Below, piece by piece: positions 13,201 through 22,951 of a stretch of 49,415 nucleotides of DNA (positions within the stretch are counted from its first letter, which is position 1; every line of letters starts with the position of its first letter). The stretch is from assembly GCA_030141605.1 (NCBI GenBank), contig JAQGDQ010001291.1, forward strand, positions 1 through 49,415, read 5' to 3'. The position numbers and the translations under genes are program-made. Source of the DNA: Tubiluchus corallicola. Its lineage: Eukaryota > Priapulida > Priapulimorpha > Priapulimorphida > Tubiluchidae. The notes under the pieces are model-generated. The model saw only the letters and a program-made list of their open reading frames with translations. It did not search any database and was not told the DNA's origin.

Positions 13201-13290
13201 TGGTGCAAGTATTGTCTAGAGAACTAATGCAGTAATAGTCTACGAATTATAGTGTAGAAATACGAGTACAAGTGTGTAATGGTGCAAGAT
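10287..13290 (+). repeat. 79-bp tandem array, 38 copies (left)
   Basis: The motif TTGTCTAGAGAACTA recurs every 79 bp from 10289 to 13212. Units are nearly identical. They alternate irregularly between CTAATGCAG and CTACTGCAG, and late copies carry GGTGAAAG instead of GGTGCAAG. Stops occur in all frames of the unit, so the array is non-coding. It lies in the intron after gene A exon 4. Confidence 0.97.
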
Positions 13291-13429
13291 CTCCAGCTGA
13301 ATTTTTATACTGAAGCATTTTTAACATTAATGATGTTTCTGAAATGGATTAGATTATTGAGCTGTATAATCAGAATGATCATAAAGTGACTTACTCTATG
13401 AAGCAAAGGTTGTCATCAAGATCTCTTAG

Positions 13430-13700
13430 GATTAATTATCCATTCGCTATTCATGCATTTATTCATCCGTTCATCCTTCATTCATTTATTCCTTCGTTTT
13501 CATCATCAATTCATACATTCGTAATTTCACTCACTCATTCGTTCATTAATTTATTCACTCATCCCTTTTATCCATCCATCCTCTTACAGTCTTATATGTA
13601 GTTATTTGTTCGTTAATTTATTGAGTCATTCGTTCATCCATTCACTCATGCCTTTTATTCATCCATTTACTCATTCCTTTTATTCATCCATCCATCTATC
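13430..13700 (+). repeat. Degenerate ATTC/CATT-rich simple repeat (left)
   Basis: Imperfect tetranucleotide-like DNA (ATTCATTC, TTCATCCATCC). A complementary-looking GAATGAATG region lies at about 9830-10060, so exon 4 and the 79-bp array are bracketed by opposite-strand versions of the same simple repeat. The open frame through it is a composition artefact. Confidence 0.6.
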
Positions 13701-13757
13701 CTCTCAGTTTTTCTTTCTTCTTAGCTATTTATTTTTTCTGCGAGAACAAAACTATAG

Positions 13758-13826
13758 AACCAAAATTATCTAACATCTCGGATTATTTCCGAAGAAAAAT
13801 ACCATCATATGGTAAATTTGAAACAA
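13758..13826 (+). CDS. Gene A exon 5 (left copy)
   Basis: Acceptor ACAAAACTATAG (weak pyrimidine tract) before 13758 and a strong GTAAGT donor after 13826. The first two bases complete GAA with the G from exon 4. Then 22 codons read PKLSNISDYFRRKIPSYGKF, Glu, Thr, plus one base (phase 1 out). NISDYF followed by basic residues resembles a PCNA-interacting (PIP-like) motif but lacks the usual Gln. Phase 1 fits three possible next exons: the 42-bp array frame, TTLL exon a and TTLL exon c. Confidence 0.45.
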
Positions 13827-13917
13827 GTAAGTATAGTAAGTTTGTGCCTTACTATAAGCCTTCAGTGTGAAGCAAAAGTTCTTAAACCGGAAAGGATTCT
13901 ATTTCACATTTTTATCA

Positions 13918-15193
13918 GCAATAAGCAAGGCTGGCAGTATGGTACGGCCAATGATTCATCAAAGCATCCAACGTTCTTGCGTTCAGGGTTTGCTGTTCAA
14001 TAAGCAAGGCTGGCAGTATGGCACGGTCAATGATTCATCAAAGCTTCCAGCGTCTTGCGCTCAGGGTTTGCTGGGCAATAAGCAAGGCTGGCCGTATGAT
14101 ACGGTCAATGATTTATCAAAGCATCCAGCGTCTTGCGTTCAGGGTTTGCTGGGCAGAAAGCAAGGCTGACAGTATGTTACAGTCAATGATTCATCAAAGC
14201 ATCCAGCGTCTTGTGTTCAGGGTTTGCTGAGCAATAAGCAAAGCTGGCAGTATGGTACAGCCAATGATTCATCAAAGCATCCAGCGTCTTGCGTTCAGGG
14301 TTTGCTGGGCAATAAGCAAGGCTGGCAGTATGGTACAGCCAATGATTTATCAAAGCATCCAACGTCTTGCGTTCAGGGTTTGCTGGGCAATAAGCAAGGC
14401 TGGCAGTATGGTACGGCCAATGATTTATCAAAGCATCCAGCGTCTTGCGTTCAGGGTTTGCTGGGCAATAAGCAAGGCTGGCAGTATGGTACGGTCAATG
14501 ATTCATCAAAGCATCCAACGTCTTGCGTTCAGGGTTTGCTGGGCAATAAGCAAGGCTGGCAGTATGGTACAGCCAATGATTTATCAAAGCATCCAACGTC
14601 TTGCGTTCAGGGTTTGCTGGGCAATAAGCAAGGCTGGCAGTATGGTACAGCCAATGATTTATCAAAGCATCCAACGTCTTGCGTTCAGGGTTTGCTGGGC
14701 AGTAAGCAAGGCTGGCAGTATGGTACAGCCAATGATTTATCAAAGCATTCAACGTCTTGCGTTCAGGGTTTGCTGGGCAGTAAGCAAGGCTGGCAGTATG
14801 GTACAGCCAATGATTTATCAAAGCATTCAACGTCTTGCGTTCAGGGTTTGCTGGGCAGTAAGCAAGGCTGGCAGTATGGTACAGCCAATGATTTATCAAA
14901 GCATTCAACGTCTTGCGTTCAGGGTTTGCTGGGCAGTAAGCAAGGCTGGCAGTATGGTACAGCCAATGATTTATCAAAGCATTCAACGTCTTGCGTTCAG
15001 GGTTTGCTGGGCAGTAAGCAAGGCTGGCAGTATGGTACAGCCAATGATTTATCAAAGCATTCAACGTCTTGCGTTCAGGGTTTGCTGGGCAGTAAGCAAG
15101 GCTGGCAGTATGGTACAGCCAATGATTTATCAAAGCATTCAACGTCTTGCGTTCAGGGTTTGCTGGGCAGTAACCAAGGCTGGCAGTATGGTA
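13918..15193 (+). repeat. 78-bp tandem array, about 16 copies (left)
   Basis: The unit includes AAGCAAGGCTGGCAGTATGG and CAAAGCATCCAACGTCTTGC. Copies toward the right are homogenised. Because 78 is a multiple of three, several frames are open for the whole array on both strands, so long open frames here are not genes. The last unit runs directly into the CAGTATGGTA end of the adjoining element. A diverged inverted copy of part of the unit lies at about 17250-17400. Confidence 0.95.
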
Positions 15194-15872
15194 GGACACG
15201 AAAAAATATCGTACTTCGTACCTCTAAAAAATACCGTTCGTAATTCCTGTACCTACAAAATCCAATCGTACCATACTAGTACAATAAAATATAGTACCTT
15301 AATTTAGTACCAAGTTCGTGTAGAATCTAGTAAAAACAGGTAAAGAGTTTTTTATACAAAATAATTATAGCTGCTATAGTCATTAAAGCACAAGAAAACC
15401 ATCCACTTATATAAAGCTTAAAATTTCCTCTTGAACTTTTATATCACTTACGTACTGCCTTTTTAAGCATCGTTACGGTTTTGTACAGATCGGCAAAGTT
15501 GCCCGCATTCATCATTAGCGACTTAAACTTTTCTTGCTTCAGTAGAATATGCGTAGCTTGAGATGTGCAGTAAATTACTGCACAATAGCTAGAAATTGTA
15601 GTTAAAATAACGCCGTTATATGAATTTGGATCAATTACGGTAAATGACAATTCCAGCTTCCAAACAACTTGTGTTTTTGCAGTTTGCACTCAAAAGGCAG
15701 CAATTTACTCTGTGTTAATTATTGGAGAACAGTGAGGTGCACACAGGAGCAAAATAAATCGTCACATTGAGTTGCTGTCCAGTAGAAACCATACAAAAAA
15801 TTTGGGATAAATGGTACGGAAAGGTACGATAAAGCTACGAAAAATTCTGTAATTTCGTATCGTGCCGTACTG
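15184..15872. mobile_element. Degenerate terminal-inverted-repeat element between two arrays (left)
   Basis: The left end CAGTATGGTAGGACACGAAA and the reverse complement of the right end CAGTACGGCACGATACGAAA match at 16 of 20 positions. The interior near both ends is rich in GTAC words. CAG...CTG termini are hAT-like, but no target duplication is seen because both flanks are satellite DNA. Array units on both sides contain versions of the same terminal sequence. Confidence 0.5.
15444..15689 (-). pseudogene. Open frame inside the inter-array element (left)
   Basis: About 81 residues on the - strand including LLKQEKFKSLMMNAGNFADL and YKTVTMLKKAV. A good acceptor (TTTCTAG) and an excellent GTAAGTG donor would define a 137-nt exon at 15588-15452. 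It does not match the TTL-domain sequence expected after exon d and I recognise no family. It may be a transposase relic or an exon of an unknown gene. Confidence 0.3.
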
Positions 15873-15895
15873 TTGAAAAAATGTTGTGCTGTTTT

Positions 15896-17135
15896 CTTAC
15901 CGTGCTGTACTTTTAAGCATTTTTTCCTGCTGTACCATACTTTTAAGCATTTTTTTCCTACCGTACCTTACTTTTTTGCATTTTTTCTACTGTACCGTAC
16001 TTTTAAGCATTTCTCCCTACCGTACCGTACTTTTAAGCATTTTTTTCCTACCGTACCGTACTTTAAAACATTTTTCCTACCATACCGTACTTTTAAGCAT
16101 TTCTTCCTACTGTACCGTACTTTTAAGCATTTTTTTCTACTGTACCGTACTCTTAAGCATTTTTTCCTACCGTGCCGTACTTTTAAGCAATTTTTCCTAC
16201 CGTACCGTACTTTTAAGCATTTTTCCTACCGTACCGTACTTTTAACCATTTATCCCTACTGTACCGTACTTTTAAGCATGTTTTCCTACCGTACCGTACA
16301 TTTAAGCATTTTTTCCTACCATACCGTACTTTTAAGAATTTTTTCTTACCGTACCGTACTTTTAAGCATTTTTCCCTCCATACCGTACTTTTAAGCATTT
16401 TTTCCTACCATACCGTACTTTTAAGAATTTTTTCTTACCGTACCGTACTTTTAAGCATTTTTCCCTCCATACCGTACTTTTAAGCATTTTTTCCTACCAT
16501 ACCGTACTTTTAACCATTTCTCCCTCTGTACCGTACTTTTAAGCATTTTTTCCTACCATACCGTACTTTTAAGCATTTTTTCCTACCATACCGTACTTTT
16601 AAGAATTTTTTCTTACCGTACCGTACTTTTAAGCATTTTTCCCTCCATACCGTACTTTTAAGCATTTTTTCCTACCATACCGTACTTTTAACCATTTTTC
16701 CCTCTGTACCGTACTTTTAAGCATTTTTTCCTACCATACCGTACTTTTAAGCATTTTTTCCTACCGTACCGTACTTTTAACCATTTCTCCCTACCGTACC
16801 GTACTTTTAAGCATGTTTTCCTACCATACCGTACTTTTAAGCATGTTTTCCTACCGTACCGTACTTTTAAGCATTTTTTCCTACCATACAGTACTTTTAA
16901 GCATTTTTTCTTACCATACCGTACTTTTAAGCATTTTTCCCTCTGTACCGTACTTTTAAGCATTTACCGTACTTTTTTAAAAGCATGTTTTCCTACCGTT
17001 CCGTACTTTTAAGCATTTTTTCCTACCGTACCATACTTTTAAGCATTTTTTCTTACCGTACCGTACTTTTAAGCATTTTTCCTCCGTACCGTACTTTTAA
17101 GCATTTTTTCCTACCGTACCATACTGCCTGCCTTG
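15896..17135 (+). repeat. 29/30-bp tandem array, about 42 copies (left)
   Basis: The unit is roughly CCGTACTTTTAAGCATTTTT followed by TCCTA and a CCRTA variant. Its period alternates between 29 and 30 bp, so frames shift. Read on the - strand, each copy contains AGTACGGTACGGTAGGAAAA, close to the ends of the neighbouring element. The right edge (CCATACTGCCTGCCTTGG) resembles an inverted edge of the 78-bp array. Confidence 0.95.
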
Positions 17136-17457
17136 GCAACAAGTTAATAACAAATCGCTTGGCGTCCAGTTTCTATGTTTGTCACCAAAAAATAAAATGG
17201 GCGACATCAAATTTACTTTTGCAATGGTGTCCATTTTACGTTATTTATTTCAATAAGAATTAGCAGGCCATCATTGGCTGGTAAGGCTGAATGCAAGGAG
17301 TTCAAATACAGGAAGAGCTTACAAGGTCCGCTACCCAAAATCTTTGGTTTCATCACCCACTGACACACTTGGAAACACCAGACGCTGGATGCTTTGCTGT
17401 ATCATAGGAGTAATAATAATTATTTAGAATCTAACAATGTTAGGGTGTTCTAAATAC

Positions 17458-17655
17458 CGGTTTATAAATCCATAGCCTTTCTTTAGGATTTTCTTTTAAA
17501 TATCTTTTGAATGCCTTCTTTTCAGCAGGTAGGATAAACGTAAGCGGAATGAAACTAAAATCTTCTGTTCCATATTTGGAAATTAGAAATTTTATGTTCC
17601 TCCAGAAATTGTCCTTCCTGCAAGTTTCCTGTCGCGAACCGGGAAAGTGGTTAAG
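17458..17655 (-). CDS. TTLL4-like exon d, N-terminal part of the TTL domain (left)
   Basis: The protein belongs to the tubulin tyrosine ligase-like family (ATP-grasp-type glutamate or glycine ligases acting on tubulin tails and other acidic proteins). A clean exon: TTTTTATATTTCAG acceptor, 66 codons, phase 0 at both ends, GTATTT donor. Landmarks in order are LNHFPGS at the start, CRKDNFWRN, FSFIPLTFILPAEKKAF, and LWIYKP at the end. In the family the last motif precedes the ATP-binding glycine-rich segment. Exon c joins upstream in phase 0. No following catalytic exon is visible in the remaining 17 kb of the arm, so the gene is either interrupted here or continues past base 1. Similarity to TTLL4 is by recall of the family; the subfamily needs a tree. 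Confidence 0.88.
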
Positions 17656-17829
17656 CTGAAATATAAAAACCATCCCGTTTATTTGCATTTAAATTACATG
17701 TTAGTTTCGTTTCACACAGTATTAAAACAATGGCTAAAAATTTCTGAAGCGGCAACCCCAGTAAATTTAACTACGAGCCGCTACTGGATCCTGTACTTGA
17801 AGCAACCTGTCTGTTTGGCTTAACTAGAT

Positions 17830-18384
17830 GAAGGATTTGTCTTTAAAACGAGATGCTAAGCATGCAGTGGTACCCTGGCCCCTCTTGAAATCTCCCACAA
17901 AAGAAGACAGAGCTAGAGGTAGGCAATGTGACGAAGGATTTTGTCTTTAAAACGAGATGCTGTGCACGCAGTGGTACCCTGGCCTCTCTTGAAATCCCCC
18001 ACAAAAGAAAACAGAGCTAGAGGTAGGCAATGTGACGAAGGATTTGTCTTTAAAACGAGATGCTGTGCACGCAGTGGTACCCTGGCCTCTCTTGAAATCC
18101 CCCACAAAAAAAGACAGAGCTAGAGGTAGGCAATGTGACGAAGGATTTGTCTTTAAAACGAGATGCTGTGCACGCACTGGTACCCTGGCCTCTCTTGAAA
18201 TCCCCCACAAAAGAAGACAGAGCTAGAGGTAGGCAATGTGACGAAGGATGTGTCTTTAAAACGAGATGCTGCACACGCACTGGTACCCTGGCCCCTCATG
18301 ATGTCTCCCACAAAAGAAGACAAAGCTTGAGGTAGGCAATGTGACGAAGGATTTGTCTTTAAAAGGAGATGCTGCGCATGCAGT
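17830..18384 (+). repeat. 103-bp tandem array, 5.4 copies (left)
   Basis: Units begin GAAGGATTTGTCTTTAAAA and contain GCACGCAGTGGTACCCTGG. The array lies in the TTLL intron between exons c and d. The first unit differs from its right-arm mirror by a 1-bp deletion and several substitutions, which shifts the coordinate sum from 49416 to 49415. Confidence 0.95.
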
Positions 18385-18689
18385 GCCTGTGGTTAGTTTT
18401 TTTACATAAGCAATAGATGCGTTCGGTTGCTGTTAATTAACTTTTGTAGGCAAGAAAATTTGTATTTTGGACCTTAAATTAAAATTTCGTCCAGTTGTGC
18501 TTTAACCAATGAGCTTTTACCACCACTGTGCAATAGAAATAAGTATGACTGCCCGGAAGCAGAAGATCTGAGTTCGAATTTAAGAAAACGTGCAAAACTT
18601 TTTCAGACTGTCTAATTTAGTATTGCTTTCGAGCGTTTCTTGGCTTGTTGATAGACCTCAAGTAGTTTATATGTCCAAGTATGAAAAGA

Positions 18690-18760
18690 GCCTCTGTGGT
18701 CTAGTGGATAGCATAGCTGCAAGGAATGCAGTATGTCTCGGTTCGAGTCCCAGCGAAGTG
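18690..18760 (+). other. tRNA-like sequence, probable SINE head or tRNA pseudogene (left)
   Basis: A good Pol III A box (TGGTCTAGTGG) and B box (GGTTCGAGTCC) sit at tRNA spacing. The 71 nt fold as a cloverleaf: D stem with one mismatch, anticodon stem GCTGC/GCAGT, 7-nt loop AAGGAAT, 4-nt variable loop, T stem with one mismatch. The acceptor stem has three mismatches and position 33 is A, not T, so it should not be a working tRNA. AT-rich sequence and ATTT repeats follow, as in SINE tails. Confidence 0.55.
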
Positions 18761-19325
18761 CAATCTATTTTTTAAAATTTCTAATTGTTTTAATTAATTT
18801 ATTTATTTATTAAACCATTAAGGAAAGAAATTACAAAAGACAAGAAAACGACATAGAAAACATCTGAACAAAGGAGGCACATATAAGTGGGTATAATGGT
18901 TCAAATACATGATGTGAAAGTCATTATTGAAGTTGTTGTTATGATTGAGTTTAAACACAGAAAAGTATGGATAAGAACCAAAAATCTATAATAAATATTT
19001 GCACTGCACACAACAGAAAAGTGTTTATTTAGTGTTTATAGAGAAAACATGAGTAGCAAAACTGCTGCAGTGAACATTGAGCAAAAACTAGAAAGCAAAA
19101 ACAGTCTTCACAGGCTTCACAACAACCATTAATTTAAAATAGGGAGAGGACCAGTGTGTATGTATTCACCATACAATTATACTGAAGGTAACTCAGCTAG
19201 TAGAATGTAACAAGATTGGCACATAGATGGCAGCACCTCACTACAATGTACAATGCCACCTTGCTCACATGACATATGTTTTGCATGTTATTGAATTCTA
19301 CAATCTAATCAGGTTCTGAACTCAC
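18761..19325. other. Intronic gap between tRNA-like sequence and TTLL exon c (left)
   Basis: AT-rich DNA with no exon, RNA or element that I can define. The start may be the body or tail of the tRNA-derived SINE. Mirror interval 30090-30654. Confidence 0.5.
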
Positions 19326-19402
19326 CTTCTGATATGGCTGAAGTTCGTCAAATTTGATTCGTAATAGACAGAAACAGCCAAGCCACATTTTGTCTTCCGA
19401 AT
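19326..19402 (-). CDS. TTLL4-like exon c (left)
   Basis: The acceptor CTGATTTGCAG and a strong GTGAGT donor bound 77 nt. Two bases complete a codon with the G that ends exon b (GAT, Asp). Then 25 codons read SEDKMWLGCFCLLRIKFDEL QPYQK, and exon d continues directly as LNHFPGS. The TTLL-family pattern WLG, a short variable stretch, then QK-[LV]NHFPGS is preserved in order and spacing. The acceptor lies about 15 bp from a 38-bp motif that is repeated near 15.4 kb. Confidence 0.85.
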
Positions 19403-19459
19403 CTGCAAATCAGAGAATTTATAAAGCACAAGAAATCCCCCCACTTACATAAAGCTTAA

Positions 19460-20137
19460 AGGACAAGGGGCACCTGAAGTAGGTTTCAGAAATATCGCCC
19501 TAAAAATTATACTAGTTTACAGCAATTTTATGCACATATCGTACTCGCGTTGGAAGGAATTTTCGTTTGTTTTCATCTTAAATCTCCCGCAATGCTGTTC
19601 CGACGGCGCCATTACATGACGTCATTACCCTGTAAATCAGGGGAAGAAAAGACAATGTTAAATTATGTCCCAAAAAACTTTCCATGCAAATCTATATTAC
19701 TTAGCATTTCGCTTACCTGCTGGAATGACTTATGTATCTAGAGATAATAACTTAAAATGTTTGTGCCAATTGCTAAAATGTCGCTGACTCACCCTCCATG
19801 GTGCGCCACTCACTAACCAAAAACGTATTTTTAATCTTATTGACAAGATACAGTAATTAGAAATTTTACTTAATTAGCAACATGTATGCAACGAATGCTC
19901 TGATTATTTTTTCAAACTTTGCTCAATGTTATCTAAACTTGTTTCAAACGACCTGCCATTAAAATGGCTGCGCCTAACGGTCATCGCGGGAGTTTAAATT
20001 TACACGTTTTATACTGTGTTCAGTGCGAGTAGGACATATGCATAAAATTGATACAAAGTAATATAATTAATATAATATAATATAATTTTCAAGACGATTT
20101 TTCTGAAACCTATATCAGTTGCCCCTTTTCTTGTCCT
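19460..20137. mobile_element. TTAA-flanked non-autonomous DNA element (left)
   Basis: Flanked by TTAA at 19456-19459 and 20138-20141. The termini read AGGACAAG inward from both sides, and imperfect inverted repeats extend about 150 bp (AGGTTTCAGAAA, CAATTTTATGCA, CTCCCGC in both). TTAA duplication is characteristic of piggyBac, and also of Sola3. No transposase is encoded; the short frame inside is not credible. The insertion split a sequence continuing GCTTTATGTAAGTGG next to TTLL exon c. Confidence 0.75.
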
Positions 20138-20141
20138 TTAA

Positions 20142-21201
20142 CTCAAAAAAGACAACAAACAACAACTACAACAAACAAAACAAGAAAACGACCGAAATGA
20201 GAAGTTAGTTGCAGAACTAAGAATTCATTACAGTCACTCAGTATCGTTACTTCTCTAACCGTGGATAAAAAGTACAAAGTTGAATTTTCTTCAATGATTA
20301 TAATTTCCTCATAACGGATCGGGTCACAAAATACCCCATTCTAGATTGTAAGATTGTATGTCCTATTTGTTATAAAAGTGCCACTAGCCAATATAATACA
20401 GTTTGTTTGGTAAAATAATTTTATATTGTTTTACTGAACATTAAATTCCTACAAGTTGTTTGTCAGATACAATTTCAAACTAGTCCGGAATGAGAAGCAT
20501 TGGGATACTTGCTTATTGAGCTATTGTCTACCAAACTCCCTGTATGAGTTATTTATTGTACTCATAAATCTGTTTTTCGTGGGTACGTCACTTAGGGCCC
20601 GTTTACACGATCAGGTTTTAAAGTGTCCAACTGGAACTGACGTGCGTTTAGACGACATGAAACATTACTCCATCCCACTCTGGCAATTACTGTTCAACAA
20701 GCATGTCAGTCAAATTATGGTGACATTATGCAGACGTGCTTTTGTTATCTACTGGGATAGGTTGGGCTTGAAAGAGGAGAAATTGTAAAAAAATAATTAA
20801 AAGTTTTAAGAGAGAAAAACAGCTACAGCAAAGAATTGAAAGAGACAGTTACAGCCTGACTTTCAAAGATTTAAATGTTGAGGTGTCACGTGACTTTTTC
20901 AATTATACGAGTACGTTCACCCGTAACATTTGACTATTTATTGCAAGAAGTTATGTTTAACTAACCCCCTGTATAACACACCTACAGTTCTGGCCCAAAT
21001 TGTTTAGTTGATTAGTAGTAAAATTAAAGTTTTGCTGTTTTGTATGCAAATTAAAATCTCCTTTGTACTACCTTGTTTACACAGTAACTATCATAGTCAC
21101 AGTTTGCCATTCCCATTTGTTCTGTGTTTTTTTTATTCTTTTTCCTTGAGTAACGTGCTGTTCGATTTATTCAAAGTTGTCATTCTGTCCTTTTGCTGCA
21201 G
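20142..21201. other. Unannotated arm segment (left)
   Basis: No exon is supported. A TTAGGGCCCGTTTACACGA word at about 20593-20611 resembles a DNA-transposon end, but no partner end was found. The 110-residue open frame starting at 20456 shows no family features. The segment ends in a strong splice-acceptor-like TTTTGCTGCAG at 21201. Mirror interval 28214-29273. Confidence 0.5.
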
Positions 21202-21228
21202 AATGTTTAAATTGCTACAAATATCCAG

Positions 21229-22320
21229 TTGAATTCCAAACATACAATACAACTTGTATCCTTCCTGCAGTTGAATTCCAAACATACAATACAGCTTGTA
21301 TCCTTCCTGCAGATGAATTCCTATCATACAATTCAACTTGTATCCTTCCTGCAGTTGAATTCCAAACATACAATACAGCTTGTATCCTTCCTGCAGATGA
21401 ATTCCTAACATACAATACAACTTGTATCCTTCCTGCAGTTGAATTCCAAACATACAATACAACTTGTATCCTTCCGGCAGATGAATTCCTATCATACAAT
21501 ACAATTTGTATCCTTCCTGCAGATGAATTCCTAACATACAATACAATTTGTAGCCTTCCTGCAGATGAATTCCTAACATACAATACAACTTGTATCCTTC
21601 CTGCAGATGAATTCCTATCATACAATACAACTTGTATCCTTCCTGCAGATGAATTCCAAACATACAATACAATTTGTATCCTTCCTGCAGATGAATTCCT
21701 AACATACAATACAATTTGTATCCTTCCTGCAGATGAATTCCTAACATACAATACAATTTGTATCCTTCCTGCAGATGAATTCCTAACATACAATACAATT
21801 TGTATCCTTCCTGCAGATGAATTCCAGACATACAATACAATTTGTATCCTTCCTGCAGATGAATTCCAAACATACAATACAATTTGTATCCTTCCTGCAG
21901 ATGAATTCCTAACATACAATACAATTTGTATCCTTCCTGCAGATGAATTCCTAACATACAATACAATTTGTATCCTTCCTGCAGATGAATTCCTAACATA
22001 CAATACAATTTGTATCCTTCCTGCAGATGAATTCCTAACATACAATACAATTTGTATCCTTCCTGCAGATGAATTCCTAACATACAATACAACTTGTATC
22101 CTTCCTGCAGATGAATTCCAAACATACAATACAACTTGTATCCTTCCTGCAGTTGAATTCCAAACATACAATACAACTTGTATCCTTCCGGCAGATGAAT
22201 TCCTATCATACAATACAATTTGTATCCTTCCTGCAGATGAATTCCTAACATACAATACAATTTGTATCCTTCCTGCAGATGAATTCCTAACATACAATAC
22301 AATTTGTATCCTTCCTGCAA
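21229..22320 (+). repeat. 42-bp tandem array, exactly 26 copies (left)
   Basis: The unit contains GAATTC, CATACAATACA and CTTGTATCC or TTTGTATCC, then CTTCCTGCAG. The array length of 1092 bp is 26 x 42. One + frame and two - frames are open throughout because 42 is divisible by three. The + frame repeats DEFLTYNTICILPA with substitutions at D/V, L/Q, T/S and I/T/A. A candidate exon 21202-22407 would start at the acceptor before 21202 and end at ATG|GTAAAA. It fits phase 1 in and out after gene A exon 5, but the changes I saw are nonsynonymous, which gives no sign of selection on protein. Confidence 0.95.
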
Positions 22321-22574
22321 AATTATTTACGTTCGATGGTTCTCACCTATGTCTTGTTACAAGTTTTTTGTCTTGCTGGATCGAGGATCCAAAAACAGAA
22401 CATTATGGTAAAAAACAGACCAGCAAGATTGATAGCACCTCGAGGCAACTGTGATTAGAGGTTCCTTGAACCTTCAGAACCTCTGTAAGATTGATGGCTT
22501 TCTCTATTTCTTTAGAAAGCTGCAATTGGTTTTCAAGAACTTATCTTCTATAATATTCCACATTTCTTTACATT

Positions 22575-22662
22575 CGTTTGTTGTTGTTGTTCTTCTTCTT
22601 CTTCTTCTTCTTGCTGTTGTTGTTGTTCTTCGTCTTCGTCTTCTTCTTCTTGTTCTTGTTGC

Positions 22663-22699
<37 letters not shown>

Positions 22700-22806
22700 C
22701 TTGTTGCCGTTTTTGTTATTGCTGTTGCTGTTGCTGTTGTTGTTGTTGCCGTTGCCATTGCCATTGCAGTTACAGTTGCTGTTGCTGTTGCTGTTGCTAT
22801 GTTGCT
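22575..22806 (+). repeat. Compound GTT/CTT/GCT microsatellite
   Basis: Long runs of TTG and TTC triplets grading into GTTGCTGTTGCC-type DNA just inside the left edge of the spacer. It produces long low-complexity frames in both directions; none is taken as a gene. Confidence 0.95.
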
Positions 22807-22951
22807 GTTGAGCTGTGACTGTCTATCACTACTACTACCAGAACTGTCATTACGTACTATACATTAGTTATTGTGGTTTGTGAATTCTTGCTGTTACTGT
22901 TTCTTATGATGACGGTGGCTTCAGTTACGATGGCATCATTTAAACGCTTAC

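Noticed and set aside
10287-13290. CRISPR-like reading of the regular arrays
   Set aside because: Units are contiguous tandem repeats without distinct spacers, in a eukaryotic setting with introns and LINEs.
13758-13826. Tousled-like kinase N-terminus (ISDYF motif)
   Set aside because: Only a five-residue match; none of the other TLK N-terminal or kinase features are present.
14224-15307. Open frames of 339 and 351 codons (+) and 234 codons (-) in the 78-bp array
   Set aside because: The unit length is a multiple of three, so several frames on both strands are open at once. No start, splice or domain support.
15452-15588. Orphan exon as the next TTLL exon after exon d
   Set aside because: The translation lacks the glycine-rich ATP-binding segment expected after WIYKP.
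17821-18335. Several 60-87-codon frames in the 103-bp array on both strands
   Set aside because: Repeat-derived, overlapping on both strands, no family features.
20456-20788. 110-codon open frame
   Set aside because: No recognisable domain or splice signals, and it overlaps a transposon-end-like GGGCCCGTTTACACG word.
21133-22320. Long - strand frames through the 42-bp array (395 and 360 codons), and their mirrors at 26655-28282
   Set aside because: By-product of a 42-bp unit without stops in those frames; highly repetitive peptides, no splice or promoter signals on that strand.
22451-22867. Frame rich in Val/Leu across the GTT/CTT microsatellite
   Set aside because: Low-complexity translation of a triplet repeat.
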